Shown one piece after another: positions 29,073 to 40,363 of a stretch of 40,599 nt of DNA; positions within the stretch are counted from its first letter, which is position 1, and each line of letters begins with the position of its first letter. The stretch is taken from assembly GCA_000226015.1 (NCBI GenBank), contig JH152712.1, positions 4,363 through 44,961 on the forward strand, written 5' to 3'. Under the pieces are notes generated by a model. It had not been told where the DNA came from. It saw only the letters and a list, made by a program, of their open reading frames with translations, and searched no databases. The translations under genes were made by a program, and so were the position numbers. Source of the DNA: Mnemiopsis leidyi. Its lineage: Eukaryota; Ctenophora; Tentaculata; Lobata; Bolinopsidae.

Positions 29073-30657
29073 TTATCCAAAAAGAGAGAGTGATGTTTTG
29101 CCACCCGGGGGCTGAATGACTTTTGTGGCGGGCTTCTTGGGAGGTGGAAGTGGATGTTCTATAACAGGACTCTTCACTTCTTCTTCAGGGGTCTCCTGAC
29201 CTGGGTGAGTAGTCAGTAGTGATTAAATTTCAGGTGGTTGGTTTAGCTTAGATTTGATAGAGGCGACCTGTTGAATATGTGTCTGTATTGTCCCTGCGAC
29301 AGTGCTTCATGTATAAAATTAAAACGTTACCAGGTTACCTGTATACTGGTATAAACGTTACCAGGTTACCTGTATACTGGTATAAACGTTACCAGGTTAC
29401 CTGTATACTGGTATAAACGTTACCAGGTTATTACCAGGTTACCTGTATAGTGGTATAAACGTTACCTGGTTACCTGTATACTAGTATAAACGTTACCAGG
29501 TTACCTGTATACTGGTATAAACGTTACCAGTTTACCTGTATACTGAAACAAACGATACCAGGTTACCTGTATACTGGTATAAACGTTACCAGGTTACCTG
29601 TATACTGAAACAAACGTTACCAGGTTACCTGTATACTGGTATAAACGTTACCAGGTTACCTGTATACTGAAACAAACGTTACCAGGTTACCTGTATACTG
29701 GTATAAACGTTACCAGGTTACCTGTATAGTGGTATAAACGTTACCAGGTTACCTGTATACTGAAACAAACGTTACCAGGTTACCTGTATACTGGTAATAA
29801 ACGTTACCAGGTTACCTGTATACTGGTATAAACGTTACCAGGTTACCTGTATAGTGGTATAAACGTTACCAGGTTANNNNNNNNNNNTTACCAGGTTACC
29901 TGTATACTGGTATAAACGTTACCAGGTTACCTGTATACTAGTATAAACGTTACCCGGTTACCTGTATAGTGTATACTGGTATAAACGTTACCAGGTTACC
30001 TGTATACTGGTATAAACGTTACCAGGTTACCTGTATACTGGTATAAACGTTACCAGGTTACCTGTATAGTGTATACTGGTATAAACGTTACCAGGTTACC
30101 TGTATACTGGTCGGTTATGGAGGATCTGTTACGCTCGTACTGGCACTGGTTGATGATATGTTGCTGTGCTGGTTGATCAGAGTTGTTGTTGTCTCCAAAC
30201 AAATTTAGTTGTGTGTGACCTCCTGGTGGGGCAGATATCCTGGGGAGATATTATCTAGTTTTGAGGTATAGTCGTTCATTAAGTAGTAGTTATTATGTTT
30301 ATAAGTTGTTATCGATATTACCTCTGTGGTCTGTACTATGAAGTGCAGTGTGTTTGAGGATGTCCATAGAATTGATACGGTATTTCATTCATCGTGTCCT
30401 CGAGATCACGTGGTAATGAGGAAATTACTGGATCAGATTATTCTAAATATATGTATTGGCAAGATAGATATTAGACATTTTCCATGAGGATTAGGCAAGG
30501 CAAGAAATTTTCTTCGTGTTATTGTCAGGACACTCGGCTTAATGCTTTTACATAAAATAATGCTATCTCACTTAGTATAAGAGGTTTGTCTCTTTCCGAA
30601 TCCCTGGAAAGACTTGATCTCTTTCTGGCCAGCTCGTATCTCTGGTCTATCGCACAT
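29073..30657 (-). CDS. Jupiter/HN1-like (JPT) microtubule-associated protein, 117 aa, 3 exons
   Basis: Exons: 30657-30572, 30239-30100, 29200-29073 (354 nt including TAA). The protein begins MCDRPEIRAG. It carries the two family motifs: ISAPPGGHTQLNLFG at 30-44 and a C-terminal VIQPPGGKTSLSLFG at 103-117. These match the N-terminal 'RVLRPPGG..' and terminal 'NPPGGKSSLVLG' boxes that I know from vertebrate JPT1/HN1. Family members are small, disordered cytoplasmic proteins associated with microtubules and cell-cycle control. The middle is Asn/Gln- and Glu/Pro-rich. Intron 2 is almost entirely a 31-bp minisatellite that continues directly from the exon 2 donor. The start codon and exon 1 rest on phase agreement rather than homology. 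Confidence 0.75.
29316..30110. repeat. 31-bp minisatellite, ~25 units, repeating a 5' splice site
   Basis: The unit in plus orientation joins ACCAGGTTACCTGTATACTG to GTATAAACGTT. On the minus strand each unit reads CAGTATACAG|GTAACCTGG, identical to the exon 2 end and donor of the Jupiter/HN1-like gene at 30100. Variant units (tgaaacaaac in place of tggtataaac) alternate between about 29530 and 29790, giving a 62-bp higher-order repeat. Some units are lengthened by 'gtgtatac'. Eleven Ns at 29877-29887 show the array was not resolved. Confidence 0.9.
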
Positions 30658-31623
30658 TTCTACTAGACACTAGAAAATACAAGTTAAAAAGAACACGATT
30701 TTTTACAGATGATATGATTATGACTTTGTATTTACGCGAATTTATAATTTCAAACGCGAACGTAAAGCACTGTAACAAATAAAATCGTACGACTACAGTG
30801 TCTGCAAACATGATAACTGCAACGAGCATTAAGACTAGTAGTAATTCAATGCAAGTACTACTACAACGAGTACTATAACTAGTTACCACTGATGTTACTT
30901 TCTTTGATGAGCAAGAGCAACATCCGTAACACTAACATCGACCATAGTGAATGCAGGTGAAACTACTCAAAACTGAGTAATTCTACTTGGAAGATTTGTC
31001 TAACTTTGAAAGTACATGAAACGCAAATGTATGAAGACTCTGTAGTGTAGATCAAGTTCAAGATGTTAGAAAGACTAAGACACGCGGGTGAGCGGTTAAG
31101 ACGGCCAACTTTAAACCAAAACAAGTCTCCCCTACGTCACGCAGTGAATCTGAATGTCGCCTTGACACTTTCTCACATTTTCTAATGGCTCATTATCATC
31201 CAATCTTCCCTTTTTTGTTGTTATCTTCGTGAATAATCCTAATTGTCAATCGTCATTCTAATTTCAGCAAGTAACTTTCGCAAGTCTAAATTATTTTTGT
31301 ATAATTTTCTAATTCCCATTTTTTGAGGAAATTACTTAAATTATCTTTTATTAATTTCATGACTGTTTCATTTAAGGGTTTAACTTGAACACGTACACAT
31401 AGTTTGGATGATATTTTCGGTATTCTTTTTTCTCATCAGCACAATGAAGATTTTCTCCTCTCAGCCTACTGTCGCTCTTACTGGTGGTTTCTTTAAGTTT
31501 AACTTTAATAAAACAATCAGTTAATTCACCAAATTTCAATTAAAAAGAAAAAATTTAAAACAAACCTGCTAAGTCTAACATTGGACCGAAAGAAATTAAA
31601 AATAATTTAAAGAATTAAACATC
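30658..31623. other. Intergenic region
   Basis: This is the 5' flank of the Jupiter/HN1-like gene and 3' flank of the three-repeat secreted-protein gene. I see no supported exon. It is AT-rich. Confidence 0.5.
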
Positions 31624-32760
31624 TCAATAATGTCCACACCCATCCACATCGATCACAAAACCACCGGGGGGAGGAGTAGGTTGTCTCCTGAACCTCATCC
31701 TAGCCTGGTGATGTGGAGGAGGAGGTAGTTTGTCGTAGTAGATCAGATATCCGCTCTGGTCGTCACACGTGACATTGTCCGCTACTGCTGTTCCCGTGAT
31801 CGTCTTGCTGTCCGAGCTTACTTCGTAGGTCAGAGTGAAGCGGACAGGTGAAGTTTTGTGGTCCTGGCTGGCTTTTACCATGTATACCTTGTCTTTTGTC
31901 AGGGTCTTGTCGCTGGTTTCCAGTTTGAAGGTGAAGGTCAACGTAGCTCCTTTGGATGTGTGTTGTTGCTGGTCCACTGTGATTTTAGGATCCTGGGCAG
32001 GAGGTCCATCATCGCCTTCAGGAGGAGGGCAGCCCTCTACTTGGAGCAGGAAACTACCAGGGGGAGGACCTTGTTGAGGTGGTGGAGGGATCCTCTGGTA
32101 GTAGATGATGTATCCACTTTGATCATCACAAGATAGGCTGTCAGCAGAAGCCTCTCCGGTCAGTTTATCTGAGTCACCACTCAACTGTACGGTAAATCTG
32201 GCGTTAGTGAACTTGTGATCTTTAGAAGCCTTATCGATGTGCACTTGAGTCTTGTCCAGGGGAGATTCGGCTTTCTCGACGGTGAAGGAGAAACTGACGC
32301 TGCCTCCTTTCTCTCCTTTCTGATCCGAGACAGTGATGGTGGGATATCCTGGTGCAGTGTCCTCTTCAGGAGGAGGGCAGCCCTCTATTTGGAGCAGGAA
32401 ACTACCAGGGGGAGGACCTTGTTGAGGTGGTGGGGGGATCCTCTGGTAGTAGATGATGTATCCACTTTGATCATCACAAGTGAGGCTATCAGCGGAAGCT
32501 TCTCCGGTCAGTTTACTTGTGTCTCCGCTAAGATCAACCTTAAATCTTGCATTGGTGAACTTGTGGTCCTTGGAAGCTTTGGCGATGTGAATTTGGGATT
32601 TATCGAGGTCCTGGTCCGCTTTCTCAACTGTGAAGGAGAAGTTTATGCTCCCTCCTTTTTCTCCTTTTTGATCTGTCACTGTGATGGTAGGAGACTTCGG
32701 GGGATTCTGGGCAAGCACTCCGGAGAGAGCCAGGAGACAAAACACTCTGGTCATCAACAT
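31624..32760 (-). CDS. Secreted protein of three proline-looped repeats, 378 aa, single exon
   Basis: The start at 32760 is chosen because it gives a good signal peptide (MLMTRVFCLLALSGVLA) and lies 37 nt below a TATA box. The frame is open further upstream, but that would cross the promoter. Three repeats (about 24-128, 140-244, 258-375) each contain a beta-rich stretch (GGSxxFSFTVEK), then TCDDQSGYIIYY, a PPPP/PPPG loop and a closing EGC or DGC. Each has just two cysteines (95/128, 211/244, 332/375). The CDDQSGY.IYY segment resembles the tyrosine corner of an immunoglobulin-like strand F, but the usual strand B cysteine is absent, so the fold is a guess. Repeats 1 and 2 are nearly identical. 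Repeat 3 is diverged and has an inserted basic loop with RFRR (356-359), a possible furin site. The family is unrecognised. Confidence 0.8.
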   Translation of the reverse strand: MLMTRVFCLLALSGVLAQNPPKSPTITVTDQKGEKGGSINFSFTVEKADQDLDKSQIHIAKASKDHKFTNARFKVDLSGDTSKLTGEASADSLTCDDQSGYIIYYQRIPPPPQQGPPPGSFLLQIEGCPPPEEDTAPGYPTITVSDQKGEKGGSVSFSFTVEKAESPLDKTQVHIDKASKDHKFTNARFTVQLSGDSDKLTGEASADSLSCDDQSGYIIYYQRIPPPPQQGPPPGSFLLQVEGCPPPEGDDGPPAQDPKITVDQQQHTSKGATLTFTFKLETSDKTLTKDKVYMVKASQDHKTSPVRFTLTYEVSSDSKTITGTAVADNVTCDDQSGYLIYYDKLPPPPHHQARMRFRRQPTPPPGGFVIDVDGCGHY

Positions 32761-32796
32761 GATGGTTGTGGTTGAAGAGTGTTTACTTAGCCGCTG

Positions 32797-32803
32797 ATTT
32801 ATA
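32797..32803 (-). promoter_or_regulatory. TATA box of the three-repeat secreted-protein gene
   Basis: TATAAAT reads on the minus strand 37 nt upstream of the ATG at 32760. A transcription start about 30 nt downstream would leave a very short 5' UTR. The match supports strong, tissue-specific expression, but this is inference. Confidence 0.55.
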
Positions 32804-34780
32804 CCCGGAACATCGATAACCCAGGTGACCACTCCGCGAGTCACGTGTTAAATCCTGTTCAGATCACATGACCTACTGACTGAGCTAAATCCGGACAAAG
32901 TGGTCAAACCACTTTTTATCCGTATACCGGGCATCTTCAAGGGGTCTTTGTACAGACCTTGCTAATTTTTATGGTAATCTCAAAGTTTCTTTGTCACCAC
33001 TATGCCTATTGTAAGTTGTGTAAATTCCAAGTTCCATCTGTGTTCTTTTTAGTTGTACGTCAATTTTATTATCACGTCAACTGTGACTAGATTGGCACTA
33101 GACCCAGATGGTAAATTTAGTGTGAATCCTTTTTGTAGCCGGTATTATAACGGTGCATAAACTTAATGTTGGATACAATGACAGGACATCTGTGGGGCTG
33201 AATTAACGACTTTGAAGTTTGACGATTAGAAGGGTCGAATGTTGGTCCCATTTACTATGTCTATTTTTGTCCTGGTGGGACAGTGACCTGTCAACTCTGC
33301 TTTTGAACTGTCTTAGACACCAAGTAAACAAGTTTAAGCAAAACGACGGTTTGAAATAAGTTTTACTTGATAAATTGGGAGAGCGCGAACGATCACCCTA
33401 AAGCTTTTTACCAGCTTTGGCCATGAAACAAAACTTATAAAATTAAATTGCGAAAATATTAAGTTTTTAGTTTAGATTTTAATTCCCAAATTCTCCTGTA
33501 ATTCGACGTACTTCACCTTTGCAGGGAAGATATGAGCACTGCAAAGGATTGACCTCAAGTTTTTTAATCGAAAGCAGTGCGAAAATGAAATTTTCAAAAA
33601 ATACAGAAAGTATGGTGAGCATATTAGACAATGTGTAACAAACACAAAAGAACATTGCGTAAAGTGTGAAATTAGTTGATAGAAAGGGTGGGGAAGGGAT
33701 GAAAATATAAATGACATTATCAACTGTCTACACTATAAACAACCAGGAATGGCAAAAACTTAACATTTTTGTGACGTGATGGTTTTATAGTTGAATGTCC
33801 TGCTGTGAGATGAATATTGACTAGAGAAAACGGCAGTGACGAAATGCGTAATGGGAAATTTCCATGTGTCAACCGTGACTTAAATGGTCCACTAAGTCTA
33901 AATGCCATTTTTTGACGAGGATATTGCTAATTAGCAGTTATAAGGTTACGCTCAACAGATAAACTTGAAGATTTGAAGTCATAGGTCGATTCTCTTAATG
34001 TCTGCGACTTTGTTCTGAAAGTGGAGAGTAATTTTTGCAAACTGATATGAAAATGATCAATTTTTGTGCTATCTACAAACTATGGACTCATGAAGCTCGA
34101 GCAATACATGATCATGGCCCGGTGACACTAACCGTGAGAACAACAGAATTCTTAATTGATAAATGCTAGCCAATGCTTCGCTTTGATGGTGGAAGCCCTG
34201 TATGTGCAGCAGGATATCTGCCTGGGTCCAGGTTAGATTATGAAATTGTCCTATGGAGAAACTGGGTAGGTAACCACGAGCCATCATTAACGGTCGCCAA
34301 AGCTTTTAAATATTTGCATTGTGCAAATAAATATTTCTTAAGCTTATGTTATGAGTAGGCCATGAGTCTCGATTCAAGTCTGCATCATTTTTAGCGCAAT
34401 CTTACTGCAATCTGTGCAGACAAATATGTCTTGATGGCTCTAGCCTCTACTTCTAGTCAGATCACTTAACCATTATAACGACATGTGTACCTGCTTTCTA
34501 TTGGACAGGATGGTAAATATGTTCAAAACTTAAGGAAAGAAAACTAATACTATCGCAAGTCCAACAAGGTAAAATATGTGATCGTCAGAGAAGTTTGATC
34601 AACAAGGCTAAGCTTCAGGAATAACAGTAAATAAATGTTGCCACTCCTACATTTCGGGCAGCCAAAAAATGTAGCCCATAACGTACTACTGCACTAGGCT
34701 ACGTCGGTTTGTAGAAAATATCTCTCACACAGCAGAATTTTAGTACATGAACATCACGGCGTTACTATTTTATTATTCAG
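32804..34780. other. Non-coding region
   Basis: This is the upstream region of the three-repeat secreted-protein gene. Open frames on both strands are short, lack conserved features and have no convincing splice sites. Confidence 0.4.
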
Positions 34781-34848
34781 TTCGAGATAAATTCGCTGCG
34801 GTGGTGGAAGCTAAGCATGAAGCCAAACCTGAACTAATCCGAAAGTAC
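34781..34848 (+). CDS. Possible isolated internal exon (22 codons)
   Basis: TTATTCAG precedes and GTAGCA follows an open stretch reading RDKFAAVVEAKHEAKPELIR. Composition and codons look coding and helical, but no partner exon was found on this strand. It may be the remnant of an exon, or chance. Confidence 0.25.
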
Positions 34849-36177
34849 GTAGCACCAAACAAATTATTTACGTCCGGTACAAGTGCTTGTTCCCACGGTT
34901 CCGGTATACAACATGCACTATTATACCAGGTAGAGTTTGTGAGAGAGCATTAGGTGGACCTGAGAGTTATAGTTGCTTTGACTATGGGGGTGTCAACGCT
35001 TCTGAGGCTTCCGTTATAGTACACCACGGTAACTCAGAACAAACAAGATTTTGACAAGTTAAATACCAGACATTCAAATGGGGATCGATGTTTTTGGTGG
35101 GAGATAGTCATGTGGTTGGTTGTTGCGGCTTAAAGTTCGGCAAATAGTTGGCTGTAAGAAGTAAAACTTTGCTGTAATATCGGGGAAGAAAACAAGATTT
35201 AAAATTTAAGCTGTCATTGCGTTTGTGTGTTCGTTTGTGTCTGAAAACCTAGAAGTAGGCAACTGATGACAGATTTTTGTTATTGAATGTTAAGAGAATC
35301 TGTTAGTCGGGCAGCCAGATGGAAAATATAAGACTTAAAAAGGAGCTGAGCCCCAACAATCGATCAGGGTTTTTTGCCTATGACTCGTCAAGGTTGTATT
35401 TTTAACTCTACATCATCATCATGCTTGGTGTTTCGGAATCAGCGTCAAACAATACGGCAATTCCTATCATCAAATATTGGAAATACTCAAATATGAGGAT
35501 TTAAACATTTCTTAATGGCGCGTGATTTAGGATTCGCGAACATGGCGTTGTAGTTTTCAGGTAATGCGACGGTGTTTGACGTTTATGTTCTGCCAACACA
35601 ATTCAGATCACTTTTAAAAGTGTCAACTTTATGGCACTTACTGATGCCCATCTCCTCCTGATGTTACTCATATTGAATACCTGCAGATATTTGTATTGAA
35701 CCAGAGATGTCAAAACATTTATGTTTCTCAGCAGAATAATTGCGCAAAGAAATCCTGTTCAGACCGCTATACCTCTCTATTTTTTTACGCTTAGAATGGA
35801 GTAAATAAGACTAAGAATGAAAAGAAAGAGCCGGAGTTAAAAGGATTTTCCGGAATCTGCTATTGGACATTTGTTTATAGCCCAAATTCTTTTCCCCGAT
35901 CAATTGTATTTGTTAATGTAACCTTCGCCGTTTATCCCTCTCTCTCTTCTGATCGTTTTCCTTACTTATACTAATCAACTTCAAATAAGCACATCGTAAA
36001 TTTGTTAAAAATCATACAGCTCTTCGAGTTTTGCCAGCATACAATACACTTCAACATAAATTCTGCGACAAGCTAAGTTCTAGTTGCACATTTCTTCTCA
36101 AACAAGCATCATCAAGTTATAAAATCGTTGAGAATAAAGAAGTAAAAAAAGGTCGTCAGCAGCCCGCAGGAGCCAGC

Positions 36178-36391
36178 ATGCTAACAGCTAGTGACGAAAA
36201 ACTACAGACAGAAATGGAGATGTACAACACAGTGAAAATAGCGGACATGTCTGAAGTTATTGGAGTGAAACTGAGAGTATTCTTGGTAGGCGGATTTTAT
36301 AAGTTTTCCTCATTTTTATATGTCTGCTTTCTAGCTGGCCGACAAGATGACGTTTGCTCTCACAGTTGTCAATATTGTGAAATGTGTTTAG
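36178..36391 (+). CDS. Possible small two-exon gene, 54 aa
   Basis: Exons 36178-36285 and 36335-36391 join in phase 0 across a 49-nt GTAGGC..CTAG intron. They encode MLTASDEKLQTEMEMYN... and a hydrophobic end, LADKMTFALTVVNIVKCV. Codon use looks coding. The intron is shorter than any other in the window and the family is unknown, so this is tentative. Confidence 0.25.
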
Positions 36392-36487
36392 TGTAACAAC
36401 CGGATTTTGAGGGTTTCCCAGCAGTATTTTAGAATAACAAACAAGCGATGTTATGATCAAGATTCTTTAGCGTTCAATTCAACTCAC

Positions 36488-36666
36488 TTTGCTGTGACCT
36501 AGCTGGTCTAAAATGAGCTCCGTCTGAAAGGGAAAGTAAGGTTTACTTCTCAAATAAGGTAGACAATTTCTCTCTAAAGTCATCAAGTTGTTGTCCCAAT
36601 ATGTCTGGACCGGACTCTTGCGATGTTTATACAGCTTGTTAGAGTTAGCCAAAAAGTCTCCCGACA
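36488..36666 (-). CDS. Unassigned exon (60 aa), possible alternative last exon of the upstream gene
   Basis: The exon follows an acceptor ending ACAG, at 36668-36667 (minus strand), and ends at AAA|GTGAGT. It encodes SGDFLANSNKLYKHRKSPVQ and continues with Trp-, Asn- and Tyr-rich sequence ending LDQLGHSK. The residues look typical of a conserved folded protein, but I do not recognise it. Its phase would also fit splicing from the 37250 donor of the neighbouring gene, so it could be an alternative 3' exon. No downstream partner was found. Confidence 0.4.
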
Positions 36667-36842
36667 CTGTCTGTATCTACACTAGTTAAGTCACTGCTTC
36701 ACTTGTATTGTTTCCTTGCTGCTAACTCTTCTCAGTTCCCACCACTTCTTCCTTAGAATGGGGTGAGTACATCTTCACTATAAAGCTACGACTGACCAGT
36801 CTGAACAAGAATATTCACTGTCCCTTGTCATAACAACTCCCC

Positions 36843-37850
36843 TCATTTCTTTCTGGCAAGAGCTCTGAGTTTAGCTCTCATCCTCAGCCCGGAGACCGCT
36901 TTGAGAGCCGCCCCTACCGAGGGGTCTGTTTGGTTTCCCGCCCCGTTACCACCGTCCCCACTCAGGCCCCGGTCTAGTCGTCCCTTCTTTCGAATTTTTG
37001 CTGCCTGCATCTTTGCGGAGGCACCGTCCAGTGCGTCTATCCCAAATACATCTTTTAGATCAGGATATGCTTCTTCTAAAAATAGTATTGGTTAGAATAT
37101 TAAAAATATTAGTAAGACTATGAGCGAGACTTGAAAAATTTGAGATGCAGTGGGTCCTAGTGGATTTTAAAAACGGATACTATCAGTTATGGTAGGAATT
37201 TCGAAAGGCACAATAAGTCCAACATCAAGTGCACGAAAATGTCACAAACCTAAGTTTTGGATGAGTGGCTCGTAGTATTTTCTTCCTTTAGGATCTGTTT
37301 TTACCAAAACCAACAAATAGCAGCCCCTTTCCTAGGTTTAAAGGTTTATGGCAATCAAGGTTGGCGATAAAGTGGGGTTAATTTAATCTCAATTTAAATT
37401 TGATCAATTAATTATACAAACCCTGAAACAAACGCCAAACCGTGAGACATTCAGTGCCCATGACGTTCCCCTTTCTGGAGTAGATCGACAAAGGTCTGCC
37501 TTCTTCATCCATCAGGTCCAACGTGAACTTGTCTGAAAACCATTTTATTGCTATCATTATGGGGATTTTCAAAGCCAGTTAGATTATGATTTGAGTGAAG
37601 CAAAAAGTCGATTGAACTTGGTGAGATCACGTAAGATCTGATATTTGAAATCAGTAACAGTTCTCCGGACCTTGGTCCACTTTATATGGACATCTGTTTT
37701 TAATGTCTCTAAGAATTGCGTCTACTTGACAGTTCAGGTTAAACAAACGTTCCTCACTGGCTCCTGATTTCACCGTAATAAACATCCCTGATCAAACTTT
37801 CGTTAAAGATGGAGAACTTGTCATCAACTACGATAACATTTTCGTGGCAA
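36843..37850 (-). CDS. 3' end of an unrecognised gene, at least 4 exons
   Basis: Exons on the minus strand: 37850-37774 (weakest), 37532-37422, 37294-37250 and 37075-36843, ending in TGA. Phases agree through every junction. The C-terminal ~155 residues run from DKFTLDLMDEEGRPLSIYSR through GNVMGTECLTVWRLFQ, DPKGRKYYEPLIQNLEEAYP, and a basic, glycine-rich tail ending RMRAKLRALARKK. The first half looks like a folded domain and the tail like a nucleic-acid- or tubulin-binding basic segment. I do not recognise the family. The 5' end was not found between 37.9 kb and the window edge. At the first exon the opposite strand is also open with good splice sites, so that exon is uncertain. Confidence 0.55.
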
Positions 37851-38477
37851 CTATTGCAATGCAACTGATCCTAGTGCGGTAAGGTACGAGACGTCAGAGG
37901 AACGACATTTTTGTATCACATGACGGCGTTTAAATCGTTTGTATTTGGCCTTATTTTTTAGCAATGGTGAAGTCAAACCTTCCTTCAGCCAAATCGAAAA
38001 ATATGTTTCACAAAGGTTAGCATTGACCATTGTACAGAAACTCTTATTCTAAAGTTACGAGTTTTTAACCATCAAACCGGAGTTCATAATCAATGTTTTC
38101 ATAAGCATTAGATATTATTCAACCGAAGAAACAGCGGGATCGATAACAAAAGTTTCAACTTCAAAAGGCCAAGTCGAAAATTCTATTTCTAAAAAGTAAA
38201 AAACACTTCTTCGCTATGGGAAATATGGCTGAAAGCTTTAAACGTTCAAAGGAGAAAACACTTTGAAGAATCAAGACCCGCGCCGGACCGGATAGCATGA
38301 ACTATTCACAGCACGGTACTTGTTATGAATAGTCTGAGAGCTTTCTCTTTGTTTTTGTATCTTACAATGCCTGATCGATTGATAGTTGACGATACGCTAA
38401 TTAACGATGCAGCTTCACTGAATCGGAAAAGGGCAGCAAGCAAATACTCGAGAGAAATTGAGAACGCAGGATAACCG

Positions 38478-38765
38478 ATAGGGAATCAGAGCTACGTCTA
38501 CAAGCAGGGAATAAGAGCTACGTCTACAAGTACAAGCAGGGAATAAGAGCTACGTCTACAAGTACAAGCAGGGAATGAGAGCTACGTCTACAAGTACAAG
38601 CAGGGAATGAGAGCTACGTCTACAAGTACTTAAGCAGGGAATGAGAGCTACGTCTACAAGTACAAGCAGGGAATCAGAGCTTCGTCTAGTTCTACAAGTA
38701 CAAGCAGGGAATGAGTGCTACGTCTACAAGCAGGGAATCAGAGATACGTCTACAAGCAGGCCAGA
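38478..38765. repeat. Minisatellite, 27/33-bp units
   Basis: There are nine or so copies of 'gcagggaatRagagctacg' + 'tctacaag'. Many are lengthened by a 'tacaag' hexamer, giving units of about 27 and 33 bp. The copies at the right end are diverged. Confidence 0.8.
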
Positions 38766-40360
38766 ATTAGAGCTATAACGTCTTCAAGTTACAACACTTA
38801 TGTGTTAAACTTTATCGTGATCGTCGGAGAGATCGGAAAATTTCCTGCTACTTTTCCACGTGCATTGAGGAGAGTGAGGTTTCCCGATTGTAACCGAGTT
38901 AAGAAAGACATATCATATTGCGGGATTTCTACTTGCTGATTAAACCTCGTCTTGATTTACTCAATCTAAAAAGTGGTTGATTGATAAAACAACGAAGCAT
39001 GGTGGCAAATTGTGATAACTATTTGTTTCAACTTTTTTGCAAATCCATATAGATTTATGGCAAGCATAGGAACAATTGCAGAAAGTTTTTCAACCAGCCT
39101 ACAAGTGTTTCAGAGATGTATTATGTGTCACACTTAACCAGCTGATTAAGATTTGCCGTGAAATTGAGAAAAAGAAAAAACAGGCTTCATACTGATTCCC
39201 AATAAGTACAGCCTATAATAGTGCATTCATAGTAAGCAATCATGTATCAAACCGCAAAGTAGTGAATTGAAATTCATTAATTTCCGTCAATTAACCACAA
39301 AGACGTTATAGAACTAGAAGTGAATTTTGGGACTGTGCGTGTTGACTGGAAAGTAATTTTAGTTTTACCTACTATGACTTTGATCATATCCATATAAAAG
39401 AAAAGCAATTCACTAACTAATAACCAATTTCATGGTATAAGAAGTATCCTAGATTGAATCAATTGTATCCGAATTTGTGAAGGTATTGTCGAAGGAGTTT
39501 GTATGAAGCTGGACAATTCAATTGAATTACTGTGTTGCACCTGTTTGAAGTTCTATATCGGGTTTCGAGATAAGTCAAGTTACCATGGTTACTGCTGCTT
39601 TGGTCATTATCAAGTCATCAGGAAAATGAAATGTCACAGCTATTGATTGCTAATTATTGACCGATTGACAAAGCCTCCAGTGATAATCATTGGCTTTATG
39701 GAATGTCAAGAATCAATACCATAATGAACCGCTGCCAGCTGCATGCAATCTTATTTCAGCCTTATAATCCGTCTTAAAATTGTGTTGTCAAAGCATGTAA
39801 AATGACACATTTAACTTTGGCAAGGTTTAAATACGGATAGAGATAATTGCTATTGGTGCAGTTTTTCAATTGTCACGGTCACACCTGAGTCTCAGAGCAC
39901 AAAGCTGAAAGCTGAACGTTTCGTTAGAAAGTTCGACGGATATAATCTGGTCAATTGGTAGTAGCTTTCAAGCCAACAAATTTAACGAATTCTTCAATGC
40001 AGATCATTCATATTGATTAAGTATTAAGTGTAATTGATTAATTGTAATTAATTATTTAAGTATAGTGATTAATCTTCCAACAGACCAATGAGAAGTTGAT
40101 GTGTACATCGAACGTTATAATCTAAAAACTTTGCACGAAATCAAATATGCAACTCACAGTGAATGGCAATTGTTCAGTCACTGTAATAATGGTCACGCTG
40201 GAATATATATTACGTAATACCGCCGATGAAATAATGTCAAATTACGGGTGTAAATGATCATTTTTACAGTCCGCAGTCACCCACACACTTTTAAATTTTC
40301 TAAAATAAGTTCCCAAATAATTCAATGCAGTTATGATGAAATTCTAGTTCACCTGACTCT
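38766..40360. other. Non-coding, AT-rich region
   Basis: I see no supported exon, RNA gene or mobile element. It may be intron or upstream flank of the minus-strand gene ending at 36843. Confidence 0.4.
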
Positions 40361-40363
40361 AAA

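Noticed and set aside
29316-30110. CRISPR array
   Set aside because: Units are contiguous 31-bp tandem copies without unique spacers, inside an intron of a metazoan gene.
31080-31115. A-box-like 'gtgagcggttaagacgg'
   Set aside because: No B box follows within a tRNA or SINE distance and no tRNA fold forms.
32215-32775. Long plus-strand open frame opposite the three-repeat secreted gene
   Set aside because: It is an antisense shadow caused by the repeated, GC-richer coding sequence on the minus strand.
37731-37884. Plus-strand exon-like stretch with TTGACAG acceptor and GTAAGG donor
   Set aside because: It is open for about 49 codons but no plus-strand neighbour exon was found. The minus-strand reading of the same segment joins in phase to strong exons, so I favoured that, with low confidence.
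38715-38939. 74-codon plus-strand frame
   Set aside because: It starts inside the minisatellite and has no conserved feature or supported splice context.
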